Assembly (NCBI RefSeq): GCF_002870125.1
Contig: NZ_PNEO01000005.1
Span: 124,001-188,000, forward strand
Source of the DNA: Burkholderia sp. WAC0059
GTDB lineage: Bacteria; Pseudomonadota; Gammaproteobacteria; Burkholderiales; Burkholderiaceae
Reading direction: 5' to 3'
DNA: 64,000 bases
Part shown: in pieces, positions 17,462 to 28,103 of the stretch
Position numbering within the stretch: the stretch's first letter is position 1
Layout of the letters: each line of letters begins with the position of its first letter
Notes under the pieces: generated by a model
Told to the model about the DNA's origin: nothing
Databases searched by the model: none
What the model saw: the letters and a program-made list of their open reading frames with translations, nothing else
Program-made: the position numbers and the translations under genes

Positions 17462-19750
17462 ATGCGCGTATCGATCCACATCGGTCTTGTCGTACTGTGT
17501 ACCAGCCTGTTCTTCGCGGCACGAATCGAGGCGGCCCCCGCGCCGGCCAATGCCGCCGCGCCCGATACCGCCGATGCTGCCGCACCGTCCGCCGCGCCGC
17601 CCTCGGCCCCGACCTTCACCCGCGTCCTGACGCTGAACCAGATGGGCAACTACGGGCCCATCGCGCTGCGCGGCCAGGACCCGAACGGCGCGCTGAGCAT
17701 CGACATCCGCAACGACGAGGTCGTGACCGCCGCGCGGCTCAAGCTCGACTTCACCTACTCGCCGGCGCTGATCTTTCCGCTCTCGCACCTCAAGGTGCTG
17801 CTCAACGGCGAGGACATCGCCACGCTGCAGTTCGACAAGGACGACGCCGGCAAGGCAATCTCGCGCACGATCGATCTCGACCCGCGGCTCTTCACCGACT
17901 ACAACCGGATCGCGCTGCAGATGGTCGCGCACTACACGACCGACAGTTGCGAGGACCCGTACAACACGTCGCTGTGGACCGACGTCAGCCCGACCACGTC
18001 GCTCACGCTGACGACGGCGAGCCTCGCGCTGCCCAATAACCTCGCGCTGCTGCCCACGCCGTTCTTCGACCGCCACGACAACCGGCTGCTGACGCTGCCG
18101 TTCCTGCTGCCGCCCCGCGCGCAGGCGCCGGCGCTGCAGGCGGCGGGCGTCGTCGCCTCGTGGTTCGGCGCGCTCGCCGACTACCGCCACGCGCGCTTCC
18201 CGGTGCTCGCCGCGCTGCCGGCCAACTCGCACGCCGTCGTGCTCGCGCTGCCCGGCGACGCGCCGGCCGGCGTCGCGCTGCCGGAGATCAAGGGGCCGAC
18301 CGTCGCCGTGATGGCGAATCCGGCCAGCCCGCCGCAGTCGGGCCGCGAGCTGCTCGTCGTCGCGGGACGCAACGAGAAGGAGCTGCAAACCGCGGCCGAA
18401 GCGCTCGTGCTCGGCCAGGCCGGCATGACGGGCTCGAGCGTCGTGATCCAGTCGGTCGATCCCGGCGCGCGGCGGCGCCCCTACGACGCGCCGAAATGGG
18501 TGCCGGTGGACCGGCCGGTCCTGTTCCGCGACCTCGTCACGGACCCGCAACAACTGCAGGTGTCGGGCTACAGCCCCGACCCGATCCGCGTCAACCTGCG
18601 CGTGCCGCCCGACCTCTACGCCTGGGCGCGCCAGGGCATTCCGCTCGACGTGCGCTACCGCTACACGGCGCCGTCCGCCTATAACGACTCGGTCCTGAAC
18701 GTCAGCGTCAACGACCAGTTGATCCGCTCCGAGCGCCTGCGCCCGCTCAGGACCACGTCGGACCGCGTCCGCCTGAACATCCCGCTCATCACAAGCACCG
18801 AGACGAGCGCCGAGGACGAACTGCGCGTGCCCGTGTTCCGCGTCGCCGCCAACAACCAGTTCCAGTTCCAGTTCCACATGGATTCGCAGAAGACGGGGCT
18901 CTGCGCCTCGGCGCCCGCCGACGTGGCGCGCGCGGCCATCGACCCCGACTCGACGATCGACTTCAGCGGCTTCGCGCATTTCACCGCGCTGCCCAACCTC
19001 GCGTTCTTCGCGACGAGCGGCTTCCCGTTCACGCGCATGGCCGACCTCTCCGACACCGCCGTCGTGATTCCCGACGCGCCGAACGCCGCCGACGAGGAAA
19101 CCGTGCTGACGCTGCTCGGCTACATGGGCCAGTGGACCGGCCTGCCGACGCTGCGCGTCGCCGTCGTGCCCGCAAAGGACGTCGGCGCCGAGAGCGAGCG
19201 CAACCTGCTCGTGGTCGGCACCGGGTCCGCGGCCGGCCTGCTCGCGAAGTGGGGCAAGTCGCTGCCGATGCTGATCGGCCCCGGCACGACCGAGCTCACG
19301 CTGCGCGAGCAGCGCGCCGAGGGCGGGGGCGGCTGGCTGTCCGGCACGCGCCGCTTCCCGACGCCGACGGGCCGCGCGAGCATGAGCGCGTCGGGGCCGC
19401 TCGCCGCGCTGATCGGCTTCGAATCGCCGCTCGCGAGCGGGCGCAGCGTCGTCGCCGTCTCGGCCAGCTCGTCGGCGCAGCTCGGCGGCGTGCTCGACGT
19501 GCTCCAGGACGACAGCCGCGTCTCGCAGATCCACGGCGACCTCGCCGTGTTCCGCGGCACCCAGATCGACAGCCTGCGGCTCGGCGAGCGCTATTTCGTC
19601 GGCGACCTGCCGTGGTATGCGCGGCTGTGGGTCTTCGTCTCGAACTACCCCGCACTGCTCGCGATCGCCGGCATCCTCGCCGGTCTCGCGGTCGCATTGC
19701 TGGTGTTCTGGGCGCTCTCCCGCCTCGCCGTGCGACGCACCGGGAACTGA
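17462..19750 (+). CDS. bcsB: Cellulose synthase periplasmic subunit BcsB
   Basis: The 762-residue protein has an N-terminal signal peptide (VVLCTSLFFAARIEA) and a single C-terminal membrane anchor (YPALLAIAGILAGLAVALLVFWAL). The body carries BcsB-type jelly-roll segments: LNQMGNYGPIALRG near residue 57, SPALIFPLSHLKVLLNGE, and SCEDPYNTSLWTDVSP with the conserved cysteine. BcsB guides the glucan through the periplasm and completes the BcsA channel. It is the first gene of a nine-gene bcs operon. A GGGGG stretch lies 9 bases before ATG 17462; an upstream ATG at 17427 is out of frame. bcsZ starts 2 bases after the stop. Confidence 0.93.
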   Translation: MRVSIHIGLVVLCTSLFFAARIEAAPAPANAAAPDTADAAAPSAAPPSAPTFTRVLTLNQMGNYGPIALRGQDPNGALSIDIRNDEVVTAARLKLDFTYSPALIFPLSHLKVLLNGEDIATLQFDKDDAGKAISRTIDLDPRLFTDYNRIALQMVAHYTTDSCEDPYNTSLWTDVSPTTSLTLTTASLALPNNLALLPTPFFDRHDNRLLTLPFLLPPRAQAPALQAAGVVASWFGALADYRHARFPVLAALPANSHAVVLALPGDAPAGVALPEIKGPTVAVMANPASPPQSGRELLVVAGRNEKELQTAAEALVLGQAGMTGSSVVIQSVDPGARRRPYDAPKWVPVDRPVLFRDLVTDPQQLQVSGYSPDPIRVNLRVPPDLYAWARQGIPLDVRYRYTAPSAYNDSVLNVSVNDQLIRSERLRPLRTTSDRVRLNIPLITSTETSAEDELRVPVFRVAANNQFQFQFHMDSQKTGLCASAPADVARAAIDPDSTIDFSGFAHFTALPNLAFFATSGFPFTRMADLSDTAVVIPDAPNAADEETVLTLLGYMGQWTGLPTLRVAVVPAKDVGAESERNLLVVGTGSAAGLLAKWGKSLPMLIGPGTTELTLREQRAEGGGGWLSGTRRFPTPTGRASMSASGPLAALIGFESPLASGRSVVAVSASSSAQLGGVLDVLQDDSRVSQIHGDLAVFRGTQIDSLRLGERYFVGDLPWYARLWVFVSNYPALLAIAGILAGLAVALLVFWALSRLAVRRTGN

Positions 19751-19752
19751 CG

Positions 19753-21084
19753 ATGCGCGCGAGCCCGTGGCATCCGGTTCTGCGGCGCGCAGCCGGCGCG
19801 CTCGCGTTCGCGCTGGCGGCCTTCGGCGCGCACGCGGCCGCGGCGACCCCGACGGCCGCGCCTGCGCCCGCGTGCGCCTGGCCCGACTGGGCCGCGTTCA
19901 AGCGCACGACGCTGAGCCCCGACGGACGCGTGATCGACGCGAGTTCGCCCGACGAGATCACGACGTCCGAGGGGCAAAGCTACGCACTCTTCTTCGCGCT
20001 CGTCGACAACGACCGCCCCACGTTCGACCGGGTGCTCGGCTGGACCGAGAACAACCTCGCGGGCGGCGATTTGACCAGCCATCTGCCGGCCTGGCTCTGG
20101 GGCCGGCTGCCGGCCGGTTCGTCCGCCGCCGGGGCATCGGGAGCATCGGGAACGGCAAGCGCATCGAACGCGTCGAGCGCGGCCGGGAGCGCCAGGCAGC
20201 CCGCCGCCGTGGCTTCCGGCGCGAGCGCAACCGGCGGCGGCAGAACCGGGCCGGGCGGACAGGCATGGGGCGTCCTCGACGCCAACCCCGCCAGCGACGC
20301 CGACCTCTGGATCGCCTACACGCTGATCGAGGCGGGCCGGCTCTGGAACGAGCGCCGCTACACGGCGCTCGGCACGACGCTCGCGCGCACCGTCGCGCGC
20401 GAGGAAACCGCGTCGCTGCCGGGGCTCGGACGCACCGTGCTGCCCGGCTCGGTCGGCTTTGCGCCCGCGCCCGGCGTCTGGCGCCTGAACCCGAGCTACG
20501 TGCCGCTGCAACTGATTCGCGGCCTCGAAACCGCCTTGCCCGACCAGCCCGAGTGGAAGAGCCTCGTCGGCACCTCGGCGCGGCTCGTCAACGAAACGGC
20601 CCCGCGCGGCTTCTCGCCCGACTGGGTCGAATACCACAGCGGCCGCGGCTTCGCGCCCGACGCGCAGACGAAGGCCGAAAGCGCCTACAACGCGATCCGC
20701 GTCTACCTGTGGGCCGGCATGCTGGCGCCGGCCGATCCGTTCCGCGCGGCCACGCTGCACACGTTCGTACCGCTCGCCGACTACGTCGCCGCGCATGGCT
20801 TCCCGCCCGAGCGGATCGACACGCAGACGGCGGCGCCGGGCCCGAACGCGGGCAACGCCGGCTTCTCGGCCGCCGTCGTGCCGTACCTCGCGGCGCTCGG
20901 GCGCGCCGACCTGGCGAGCGCCCAGGCCGCCCGCGCGCGCGCGATGGAAAAGGACGCGCCGCTCGGCTACTACAGCAGCGTGCTCGCGTTGTTCGGCCTC
21001 GGCTTCATGGACGGCCTGTACCGCTTCGACGCCGACGGCCGCCTCGTACCCGCGTGGACGACGACATGCCCCGCGCTCCGCTGA
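19753..21084 (+). CDS. bcsZ: Cellulose-operon endoglucanase BcsZ (GH8), with low-complexity insert
   Basis: The 443-residue periplasmic enzyme has a signal peptide (GALAFALAAFGAHAAAA) and the glycoside hydrolase family 8 fold. The general acid is Glu73 in DEITTSEGQSYALFFALV. The second acidic site is in SDADLWIAYTLIEAG near residue 184. It trims the nascent glucan during export. Residues about 120-168 are a Ser/Ala/Gly insert (ASGASGTASASNASS...) inside the catalytic domain, splitting LPAWLWGRL from WGVLDANPASDADLW. It is probably a surface loop. The gene overlaps bcsC by 19 bases. Confidence 0.92.
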   Translation: MRASPWHPVLRRAAGALAFALAAFGAHAAAATPTAAPAPACAWPDWAAFKRTTLSPDGRVIDASSPDEITTSEGQSYALFFALVDNDRPTFDRVLGWTENNLAGGDLTSHLPAWLWGRLPAGSSAAGASGASGTASASNASSAAGSARQPAAVASGASATGGGRTGPGGQAWGVLDANPASDADLWIAYTLIEAGRLWNERRYTALGTTLARTVAREETASLPGLGRTVLPGSVGFAPAPGVWRLNPSYVPLQLIRGLETALPDQPEWKSLVGTSARLVNETAPRGFSPDWVEYHSGRGFAPDAQTKAESAYNAIRVYLWAGMLAPADPFRAATLHTFVPLADYVAAHGFPPERIDTQTAAPGPNAGNAGFSAAVVPYLAALGRADLASAQAARARAMEKDAPLGYYSSVLALFGLGFMDGLYRFDADGRLVPAWTTTCPALR

Positions 21085-24000
21085 CCGCGTCGGCCGCCCG
21101 CGCCGCGCTCGCGCCCATCCTGCCGCCGCTCGCGTTCGCGGGCTGGGTCGCCTGCGCGATGCCGGGCGTCGCCGAGGCGCAGAGCGCGGCGACGGCGGCG
21201 CCGCCCGCCGCGAACGCCCAGGCCGCGCCGCCGCTGAACCCGCAGATCGCGCAACTGCTCTCGGCCGCGCAGACGTGGGAGGACAAGAACCGTCCCGACA
21301 TGGCGCGCGGCATCGTGCAGAAGGTTCTCGCGATCGTGCCGAATCAGCCCGAGGCGCTCGCGCTGATGGGCGAGATCGAATTGAAGTCCAACCATCCGGA
21401 TGCCGCGGGCAAGATCCTGCAGCAATTGCGGCAGAGCGCGCCGAACCACCCGGCCACGCGGCAACTGGCCGACGCCTACCGCGCGTCGACGACCGACCGC
21501 GTCGAGCTCGCGAACATCCGCCTGCTGTCCTCCGCGGGCAAGAACGAGGAGGCGGCGCGACGCATGCAGGCGCTCTTTCCGAACGGCGCGCCGCGCGGCG
21601 ATCTCGCGGACTTCTACTACAAGATCGTCGCCGGCACGCCCGACGGACGCACGCGCGCGCTCGACGAGCTGCGCGCGCGCATCCGGCAGAACCCCAACGA
21701 CTACAGCCTGCAACTCATCCTCGGCGACCTGCTGACCGACCAGTGGCGGACCCGCATCGAGGGCTTGAACGTGATCTACGGCGCCTACCAGCATCCCGAG
21801 AGCAACCGCACGATGGCGCTCGACCTCTGGCACCGCACGCTCACCTACACGCAGCGCGGCGACCCGGCCTACTACATCTGGTGGAAGCGCTATCTGCAGC
21901 TCGTGCCCGGCGACCCGCAGGCCCAGGACGTGGTGGCCGACTACGAGAAGAACGGCATCAACGAAACGACGGCGGCCCGGCTTGCCGCCGCGAACGGCGG
22001 CTCAGGCGGCGCGACGAGCGCGCCCGAAACGCCGGAACAGCGCGCGCAGCGCGCCCGCGCCCAGCAGGGACAGGCGCTCGGCGCGCAGGGGCTCGAACGG
22101 CTGCGCGAGGGCCGGCACGACGAGGCGCGCGCGCTGTTCGCGCGCGCGCTCGCGCTCGATCCCGACAACGCCGGCAAGTGGCGCGGCCTGATCGCGACCG
22201 CGACGCTGTGGGGCACCATCGCGAAGGCCAACGCCGCGAACAGCCAGGGCAAGCCCGACCAGGGCGAGGCGCTCGCACGCGATGCGCTCCGGCTCGACCC
22301 AGGCAACGTCTACGCGGCGCACGCGCTGACCGACGCGCTCGTCGCGCAGCAGAAGTGGCCGGAGGCCGAGGCCGTCGCGCGCCCGCTCGCGACCGGTCCC
22401 AGGCCCGACATCGACGCGCTGCGCTCGCTCGTCGCGATCCTGCGCGCGACGCATCGCGAGAACGAGATCGACCCGCTGATCGCGAGCGTCTCGCCACGCA
22501 TCGCGGGCTCGCAAACGCAGCTCGCGCAGATGCGCGCCGAAATCCTGTCGATGCAGGCCGACCAGGCGATCGCCGGGAAGAACAACAGCGCGGCGCTGAC
22601 GAAACTCGAGGCGGCCGTGCAGCTCACGCCCGCCGACCCGTGGCTGCGCTACTCGCTCGCGCGCCTGTACACGAACCTGAAGCTGCCGGCGCTCGGCCGC
22701 GCGGTCATGGAGGACGGGCTGAAAGTCGCGCCGTCGCCGGACATGCGCTACGCGAGCGCGCTCTACTTCAACTACTCGCTCGACGACGTCGACGCCGCGA
22801 ACGGGCAGATGCAGCAGATTCCCGACAGCGCGCGCACGCCGGGCATGCGCGAACTGGCGGGCAGCATCGCGGCGCAGCGCGCGGTGAACGCGGCCCGCCT
22901 GCTCGCCGCGCAGGGCAACGCCGACGCGGCGCGCGCGACGCTCACGGCGGCCGAGCAGGACGCGCAGGACGATCCGCAGATGCTCGCGACGATCGGCGGC
23001 GAATGGATCGCGCTCGGCGAACCCGACCACGGCCTCGCGATCGTGGAGCACTGGCTCGACGCGCATCCCGACGACTCCGCCGCCACCGGCGCGCGGCTGC
23101 GCTACGGCGAGCTGCTGGCCTCGGCCGACCGCGACGACGAGCTGCCCGGCTGGATCGCCGACGCACGCGCGAAACCCGGCGTGAGCGCCGAACAGCAGGC
23201 GAGCTTCGACGACCAGTTGCTGCGGCTTGCCGTGCGCCGCGTGGGCCGCCAGATCGACGCGGGCGACCTGGGCGGCGCGCGGCGCACGCTGGCCGCCGTG
23301 CCGGCGGCCCAGCACACGGACCGCCGCTGGCGGCTCGCGAAGGCCGATCTCGACGAGGCGGCCGGCGACTACCGGGCCGGCCTGCGCGACGCGCAGCAGG
23401 TGCTCGCGGCGCAGCCCGACGACGCCGACGCGCGCCTCACGCTCGCGCGCATGTACGAGCGGATGGGCCAGCGCGCGAAGGCGACGCAGATCGTCGACGA
23501 GGTGCTGGCCGACACGCGCGCCGACGACATCGACACGCGCCTCTCGATCGCGCGGCGCCTGACGGCCGAGGGCCACGAGGACGAGGCGCTCGCCGTCGTC
23601 GATCCGCTGCGCCAGCAGTATCCGCAGCGCTCCGACGTGACGGTGCAGTCCGGCCGGGTCCAGCAGTCGCTCGGCCATTACGACGAGGCGTCCGCGCTTT
23701 ACCACGAGGCCAGCGCCCAGGAGCAGGCCGAGGGCGCGCAGCCGGGCCCCGACGGCCTCACCACGGTCGGCCGCGCGATCCAGCAGCTCGACGATCGCCG
23801 CCAGCCGGAGATATCGACCGAAGTGATCCAGTCGAACCTGACCGGCGACGCCGGGATCTCGCGGCTGAACTCGACGCAGGTGCCGCTCTACATCCGCATT
23901 CCCGACGGCTACACCGGCCACTACTTTTTCCACGTGGATTCGGTCACGCTCGACGCCGGCGCGCTGCCCGGCTACGACTACGACGACGCCTACCAGTACG

Positions 24001-24953
24001 GCAAGATCGCCGCGCTCGGCAACGCGGGGCTCGGCTCGATCCACGAGAACGCCACCGGCGTCGCGCTCGCCGCCGGCTACGAGTTCAGCGGCGCCGACAA
24101 TAGCTGGCGCGCCGACGTCGGCACGACGCCGCTCGGCTTTCCGGTAACGAACGTCGTCGGCGGGCTCACCTACCGGCACGACTTTCCGGGCGCATCGATC
24201 TCGGGCGAGATCTCGCGCCGGCCCATCACGAGCAGCCTCGTCTCCTACGCCGGCGGCGTCGACCCCGTCACGGGCGAGAAGTGGGGCGGCGTGGTGCGCA
24301 ACAGCATCACCGTGCGCGGCTCGCAGGACATCGGGCGCGGCGACGTCTTCGCGAGCGTCGGCTACGGTGTGCTGACGGGCGAGAACGTGCCGAGCGACGA
24401 CGAGCTGCGCATCCGCGGCGGCTTCGACTGGCCGATCTTCCAGACGCCGAACCAGCGCGTGACGAGCGGCCTCGTCGGCAACTACTGGCAGTACTCGCGC
24501 AACGAGCACTTCTACACGTTCGGCAACGGCGGCTACTACAGCCCGCAGAGCTACACGTCGATCGGCATTCCGATCGACTGGACGGGGCGCTACCAGCGGC
24601 TGTCGTGGGAGCTCAGGACCTCGGTCGGCATCTCGTTCTCGCGCGAGGACGAGTCGCCCTATTTCCCGACCGATCCGGTGCTGCAGGAGCTGGCCGCCGA
24701 GCGCATGAGCGCGGCCTACCTCGGCGAGCCCATGTTCGGCAGCGGCACGGGCGGCGGCTTCAGCTACACGGTCGTCGCCGCGGCCGAGTACCGGCTCTCG
24801 CCGCACTGGGTGCTCGGCGGCCGGCTGCAGATCGACCGCTCGCGCGACTACGCGCCGAACGTCGCGATGCTCTGGCTGCGCTATCTGTTCACCGCGCAGC
24901 ACGGCCCGGTGCCGTTCCCGCCGACGCCCGTGACGCCCTACTCCGACTACTGA
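21066..24953 (+). CDS. bcsC: Cellulose export outer-membrane protein BcsC
   Basis: The 1295-residue protein has a signal segment followed by a long series of TPR helices (from about residue 60 to 880, for example [27 protein letters not shown]). It ends in an outer-membrane beta-barrel (about 930-1295, [24 protein letters not shown] and terminal residues TPYSDY). It forms the periplasmic scaffold and outer-membrane pore for cellulose. The start at ATG 21066 lies inside bcsZ, so translation is coupled. Length is at the upper end for BcsC. No bcsD or bcsO gene is present in the operon. Confidence 0.92.
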   Translation: MPRAPLTASAARAALAPILPPLAFAGWVACAMPGVAEAQSAATAAPPAANAQAAPPLNPQIAQLLSAAQTWEDKNRPDMARGIVQKVLAIVPNQPEALALMGEIELKSNHPDAAGKILQQLRQSAPNHPATRQLADAYRASTTDRVELANIRLLSSAGKNEEAARRMQALFPNGAPRGDLADFYYKIVAGTPDGRTRALDELRARIRQNPNDYSLQLILGDLLTDQWRTRIEGLNVIYGAYQHPESNRTMALDLWHRTLTYTQRGDPAYYIWWKRYLQLVPGDPQAQDVVADYEKNGINETTAARLAAANGGSGGATSAPETPEQRAQRARAQQGQALGAQGLERLREGRHDEARALFARALALDPDNAGKWRGLIATATLWGTIAKANAANSQGKPDQGEALARDALRLDPGNVYAAHALTDALVAQQKWPEAEAVARPLATGPRPDIDALRSLVAILRATHRENEIDPLIASVSPRIAGSQTQLAQMRAEILSMQADQAIAGKNNSAALTKLEAAVQLTPADPWLRYSLARLYTNLKLPALGRAVMEDGLKVAPSPDMRYASALYFNYSLDDVDAANGQMQQIPDSARTPGMRELAGSIAAQRAVNAARLLAAQGNADAARATLTAAEQDAQDDPQMLATIGGEWIALGEPDHGLAIVEHWLDAHPDDSAATGARLRYGELLASADRDDELPGWIADARAKPGVSAEQQASFDDQLLRLAVRRVGRQIDAGDLGGARRTLAAVPAAQHTDRRWRLAKADLDEAAGDYRAGLRDAQQVLAAQPDDADARLTLARMYERMGQRAKATQIVDEVLADTRADDIDTRLSIARRLTAEGHEDEALAVVDPLRQQYPQRSDVTVQSGRVQQSLGHYDEASALYHEASAQEQAEGAQPGPDGLTTVGRAIQQLDDRRQPEISTEVIQSNLTGDAGISRLNSTQVPLYIRIPDGYTGHYFFHVDSVTLDAGALPGYDYDDAYQYGKIAALGNAGLGSIHENATGVALAAGYEFSGADNSWRADVGTTPLGFPVTNVVGGLTYRHDFPGASISGEISRRPITSSLVSYAGGVDPVTGEKWGGVVRNSITVRGSQDIGRGDVFASVGYGVLTGENVPSDDELRIRGGFDWPIFQTPNQRVTSGLVGNYWQYSRNEHFYTFGNGGYYSPQSYTSIGIPIDWTGRYQRLSWELRTSVGISFSREDESPYFPTDPVLQELAAERMSAAYLGEPMFGSGTGGGFSYTVVAAAEYRLSPHWVLGGRLQIDRSRDYAPNVAMLWLRYLFTAQHGPVPFPPTPVTPYSDY

Positions 24954-25025
24954 GCGCCCCTTGACCGAATCGACCCGTCGACCCCTTGCTCCCTTGACCG
25001 GAAACCCTGCGAACCGAGTGCCGCG

Positions 25026-27086
25026 ATGAATGCTCCTTCCCGTACTCCCGACCGGACCGCGCGCCCCTCGCTGCTGGCACGGCTGCAGCCGCGCCAGCCT
25101 CTCGCCATCGAGGGCCTGCCGCCGGCGCTCGCGACGCTCGCAGCCGGGCAGGTCCACGTGGTCTACGCGAACGCCTCGCCCGCGCGCGACGCGCTGTTCT
25201 GGAAAACCGCCGCCGCCGCGCTGCGCGGGCCGGCCACGGTGCTCTCGACGCGCACCGGCGAGGACGTCGCCGACATGCTGCGCAGCCACGGTCTCGACAT
25301 CGACGTGCCCGGCGCGGTCCACGCGAAGGCCAACCTCTGCGCGCTGCGCCCGCTGCCCGGCCGCGACGGCGCGGAGGTGCTGATCGAGGCGCTGCAGGCG
25401 CTGGCCGACCAGTGCGCCGAGCCGGGCAGCGAATTCCTGATCGAGGGCGCCGAGGCGTTCTTCGCCTGGGCCGACGCCAACGCGCTCGCGCGCCAGGGCT
25501 CGCAACTGGCCGCCTGGTGCGCGCAGCACGGCTACGGCGTGCTGCTCGTCGCCGCGCTGCCCGACGAGGCCGAACCGGAGGGATCGGCTGAGTCGGCTGA
25601 GTCGGCTGAGTCGGCTGAGTCGGCTGAGTCGGCTGAGTCGGCTGAGTCGGCTGAGTCGGCTGAGTCGGCTGAGTCGGCTGAGTCGGCTGAGTCGGCTGAG
25701 TCGGCTGAGTCGGCTGAGTCGGCGGAATCCGGTGAATCAGGGGAATCGGGGCAATCGGGACAATCGGCAGAACCTGGCAAGCCTGAGGCATCGCCCCGCC
25801 CGGACGCGCGGCCCCAGGCCCTCGACACGGCGCTCGGCGCCTTCCAGGCGCGCTTCGGCGGCGCCGCGCAACTGCGGCAGGAACGCGGCCAGTACACGTG
25901 GGAAGTCGCCTTCTGGCGCGAGCGCGACACGGTGCTCGCGAACCAGTCGCTGCCGCTGCGCTTCTCCCCCGTCGACTACCGGCTCATGGTGGCGAGCGAG
26001 ACGTTCGAGAAGGACGTCGGCGAGGCCGGCCTGCTGGCCCCCGACGAGACGCGCGTGGTCGTCTCGCGCGACGCGGTGGTGCGCGAGCGCACGATGCCGG
26101 AACACTGGCAGGTGGTCGACGACAACGACGCGGTCGTGGCCGCCGCCGAACACGCGGTCGCCGCGACGGTCGTGCTCGGCTACGGCGCCGGCACGCAGCT
26201 CGAGAAGCTCGCGGAGCAGGTCTACACGCTGCGCCGCCGCAGCGGGCCGGCGCTCAAGATCGCCGTGCGCGAGGACAACGTCGCGATGCGCTACGAGACG
26301 GTCATGCGCAACCTGGGCCTCAACTTCGTGATTCCGCGCAACACGCCGATCGCGCGCGTCGAGTCGATGCTCGACGGCCTCCAGGGGCAGGTTTTCTCGC
26401 GGCCGCTGCCGGCCGACCCGATGGCCGCGCTCTCGGCCGTGCTGCACAGCGCCGAGAGCGGCTACGTGAACGCGCAGCGTTTCGTCGAGCTGGTGCGCGA
26501 GTCCATCGACCGCGCCCGCGCCATCCATCTGCCGAACGTGCTGCTGCGTCTGCCGCTCCTGCCGGAAGTCGCGCACGTGGACGCGCTGCGGGCCTGCCAC
26601 CTGAGCCGCGCGGGCGACCTCTGCACCGCCTGCGGCGACAGCGTCTACACGTTCTTTTTCTCGTGCCGCCTCGCCGACGCGACGGCCGTCTTCCAGCGCG
26701 TGTTCCGGCTGCCGCCCGGCGACCTGTTCCGCGGCGAACTGCGCTGCGGCGACTACGACTCGATCGGCGCGATGCTCGACGCGCTCGATCAGGAAATTGC
26801 CGAAACGCCTCCGCCCGACTACGCGAGCTGGCTCGAGCAGCACCGTCCGGCGAGGTCGCCGGCGGCAGCGGCCAGCGCCGCAGGCGCACCGGAGACGACG
26901 CGCGAAAACGGCGGTGAAGGCAGCGAAGGCGCTGGCCAACCCGCGCCGGCGACAAGCGCCGACACGGGTGCCGGTGCCGCGGAAACGACGGCGACAGCGG
27001 CGGCAACGGCCAGCGCGCCGCCGCCCGCCGCCGCGCCGCGCGCGGCCCCGAAACCCGCTCCTCTACCGCTCAAAGCCTTGGGATAA
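25026..27086 (+). CDS. bcsE: c-di-GMP-binding cellulose regulator BcsE, with repeat-expanded linker
   Basis: The 686-residue protein resembles BcsE. The GIL-type region contains [20 protein letters not shown], where the RxGD motif would bind c-di-GMP, and the family segments [17 protein letters not shown] and [19 protein letters not shown] precede it. The N-terminal third (to residue 186) is degenerate and NTPase-like. A pure Ser-Ala-Glu repeat spans residues 187-231, continuing in degraded units to 249. The last 80 residues are Ala/Pro/Thr-rich. BcsE normally recruits the synthase through c-di-GMP. Length exceeds the approximately 520 residues of the enteric protein because of the repeat and the tail. 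Confidence 0.85.
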   Translation: MNAPSRTPDRTARPSLLARLQPRQPLAIEGLPPALATLAAGQVHVVYANASPARDALFWKTAAAALRGPATVLSTRTGEDVADMLRSHGLDIDVPGAVHAKANLCALRPLPGRDGAEVLIEALQALADQCAEPGSEFLIEGAEAFFAWADANALARQGSQLAAWCAQHGYGVLLVAALPDEAEPEGSAESAESAESAESAESAESAESAESAESAESAESAESAESAESAESAESGESGESGQSGQSAEPGKPEASPRPDARPQALDTALGAFQARFGGAAQLRQERGQYTWEVAFWRERDTVLANQSLPLRFSPVDYRLMVASETFEKDVGEAGLLAPDETRVVVSRDAVVRERTMPEHWQVVDDNDAVVAAAEHAVAATVVLGYGAGTQLEKLAEQVYTLRRRSGPALKIAVREDNVAMRYETVMRNLGLNFVIPRNTPIARVESMLDGLQGQVFSRPLPADPMAALSAVLHSAESGYVNAQRFVELVRESIDRARAIHLPNVLLRLPLLPEVAHVDALRACHLSRAGDLCTACGDSVYTFFFSCRLADATAVFQRVFRLPPGDLFRGELRCGDYDSIGAMLDALDQEIAETPPPDYASWLEQHRPARSPAAAASAAGAPETTRENGGEGSEGAGQPAPATSADTGAGAAETTATAAATASAPPPAAAPRAAPKPAPLPLKALG
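25584..25772 (+). repeat. 9-bp tandem repeat tract inside bcsE
   Basis: The unit TCGGCTGAG (Ser-Ala-Glu) occurs 15 times without a mismatch from 25584 to 25718. Six degraded units follow to 25772 (TCGGCGGAA, TCCGGTGAA, TCAGGGGAA, TCGGGGCAA, TCGGGACAA, TCGGCAGAA). Because the unit is a multiple of three, slippage would change the length of the linker without frameshifting. The perfect copies suggest recent expansion. Confidence 0.95.
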
Positions 27087-27093
27087 ACTAGCC

Positions 27094-27291
27094 ATGCAGA
27101 TCTTCTTCGGTTACTTCGTCTGGGGTCTGATTCTGGCCGTGCCCGTTTCGTGGGTCATCTGGCGCTTCCGGCTGCATCGCTTCCTGCCGCGCTTTTCGGT
27201 GCCCGAGCGGCGCGGCGTGGTCCGTCTGCCCCCGCAGGTCAGCGCGCTCGTGATCCGCGGCGCGCGCCAGTACGGCAAGGCGGGGCATTGA
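27094..27291 (+). CDS. bcsF: Small cellulose-operon membrane protein BcsF
   Basis: This 65-residue protein has one N-terminal hydrophobic helix (FGYFVWGLILAVPVSWVIW) and a basic C-terminal tail (RFRLHRFLPRF...GARQYGKAGH), the layout of BcsF/YhjT. In enterics BcsF anchors BcsE to the membrane near BcsG. It starts 8 bases after bcsE and its stop overlaps the bcsQ start (TGATG). Confidence 0.82.
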   Translation: MQIFFGYFVWGLILAVPVSWVIWRFRLHRFLPRFSVPERRGVVRLPPQVSALVIRGARQYGKAGH

Positions 27292-28103
27292 TGAAAACGA
27301 TCGCGATCGTCTCCACCGTCGGCGGCGCCGGCCGCACGATGCTGACCGCCGAGCTGGCCGGCCTGCTCGCCGCGCGCGGTCACGCCGTGCTCGCGCTCGA
27401 ATGCGATCCGCGCAACGTGCTCGCGCTGCATTTCGGCCTGCGCGAGCCGGCCCGCGCCGGCCTCGTCTCCTATCTGCGCGGCGCGCACGACGACACCGCG
27501 AACGCCGCGCTGCAAAGCGACGACAACGTGCTGCTCGTGCCGTGGGGCGGCGCGACCGACGACGCAAACGACACGAACGGCATAAACGACGCCGGCACGA
27601 CCGACGCCACCGACACCGCCGACGCCACCGTCCACGCCCGCCTGCATGCCGAACCCGGCTGGCTGCGCGCCCTGCTCGCGCGCGTCGAGTTGCCCGCCGA
27701 AACCGTGGCATTGATCGACACGCCGACCTGGCCCTGCGTCGAGACGCGCCAGGCCATCGCCGCCGCCGACCTGACGCTTGCCGTGCTGCCGCCCGCGCCC
27801 GGCACGTGCGCGACGCTGCCGCGTTTTCGCGAAGTGCTCGGCGAAAAACCCTGCATCTACGTAGCGAACGCCGTCATCCCCGCGCGCCGGCTGCATCTGG
27901 ACGTGATCGCCCTGCTGCGCGCGACGCTCGGCTCCGCGATGCTGCCCTACCAGATTCACGCCGATGCCGGCGTGCCCGAAGCGCTCGCGCGCGGCGAAAA
28001 CTTCTGCAAGAGCACGCCCGGCTCGCAGGCGGCGCACGACCTGAACGGCATCGCGTCGTGGCTCTCGCGCTGGGCAGGCGGCACAGAGGAGGCTCCGCAA
28101 TGA
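27291..28103 (+). CDS. bcsQ: Cellulose biosynthesis ParA-like ATPase BcsQ
   Basis: This 270-residue MinD/ParA-type protein begins MKTIAIVSTVGGAGRTMLTAELA. The deviant Walker A has arginine where the family usually has lysine. BcsQ proteins elsewhere also depart from the usual KGGxGKT, so ATP binding may be atypical. LALECDPRN and LIDTPTWPC supply Walker-like acidic sites. Residues about 82-118 are an Asp/Thr/Asn-rich insert (DDANDTNGINDAGTTDATD). BcsQ helps polar placement and assembly of the synthase together with BcsR. It starts in the bcsF stop and ends in the bcsA start (ATGA), so translation is coupled. Confidence 0.85.
   Translation: MKTIAIVSTVGGAGRTMLTAELAGLLAARGHAVLALECDPRNVLALHFGLREPARAGLVSYLRGAHDDTANAALQSDDNVLLVPWGGATDDANDTNGINDAGTTDATDTADATVHARLHAEPGWLRALLARVELPAETVALIDTPTWPCVETRQAIAAADLTLAVLPPAPGTCATLPRFREVLGEKPCIYVANAVIPARRLHLDVIALLRATLGSAMLPYQIHADAGVPEALARGENFCKSTPGSQAAHDLNGIASWLSRWAGGTEEAPQ

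Noticed and set aside
22002-25529. 1175-residue open frame antisense to bcsC/bcsE
   Set aside because: Shadow of the real genes, no ribosome site or domain.
25584-25772. CRISPR-like array
   Set aside because: Units are 9 bases and contiguous without spacers; it is an in-frame coding repeat.
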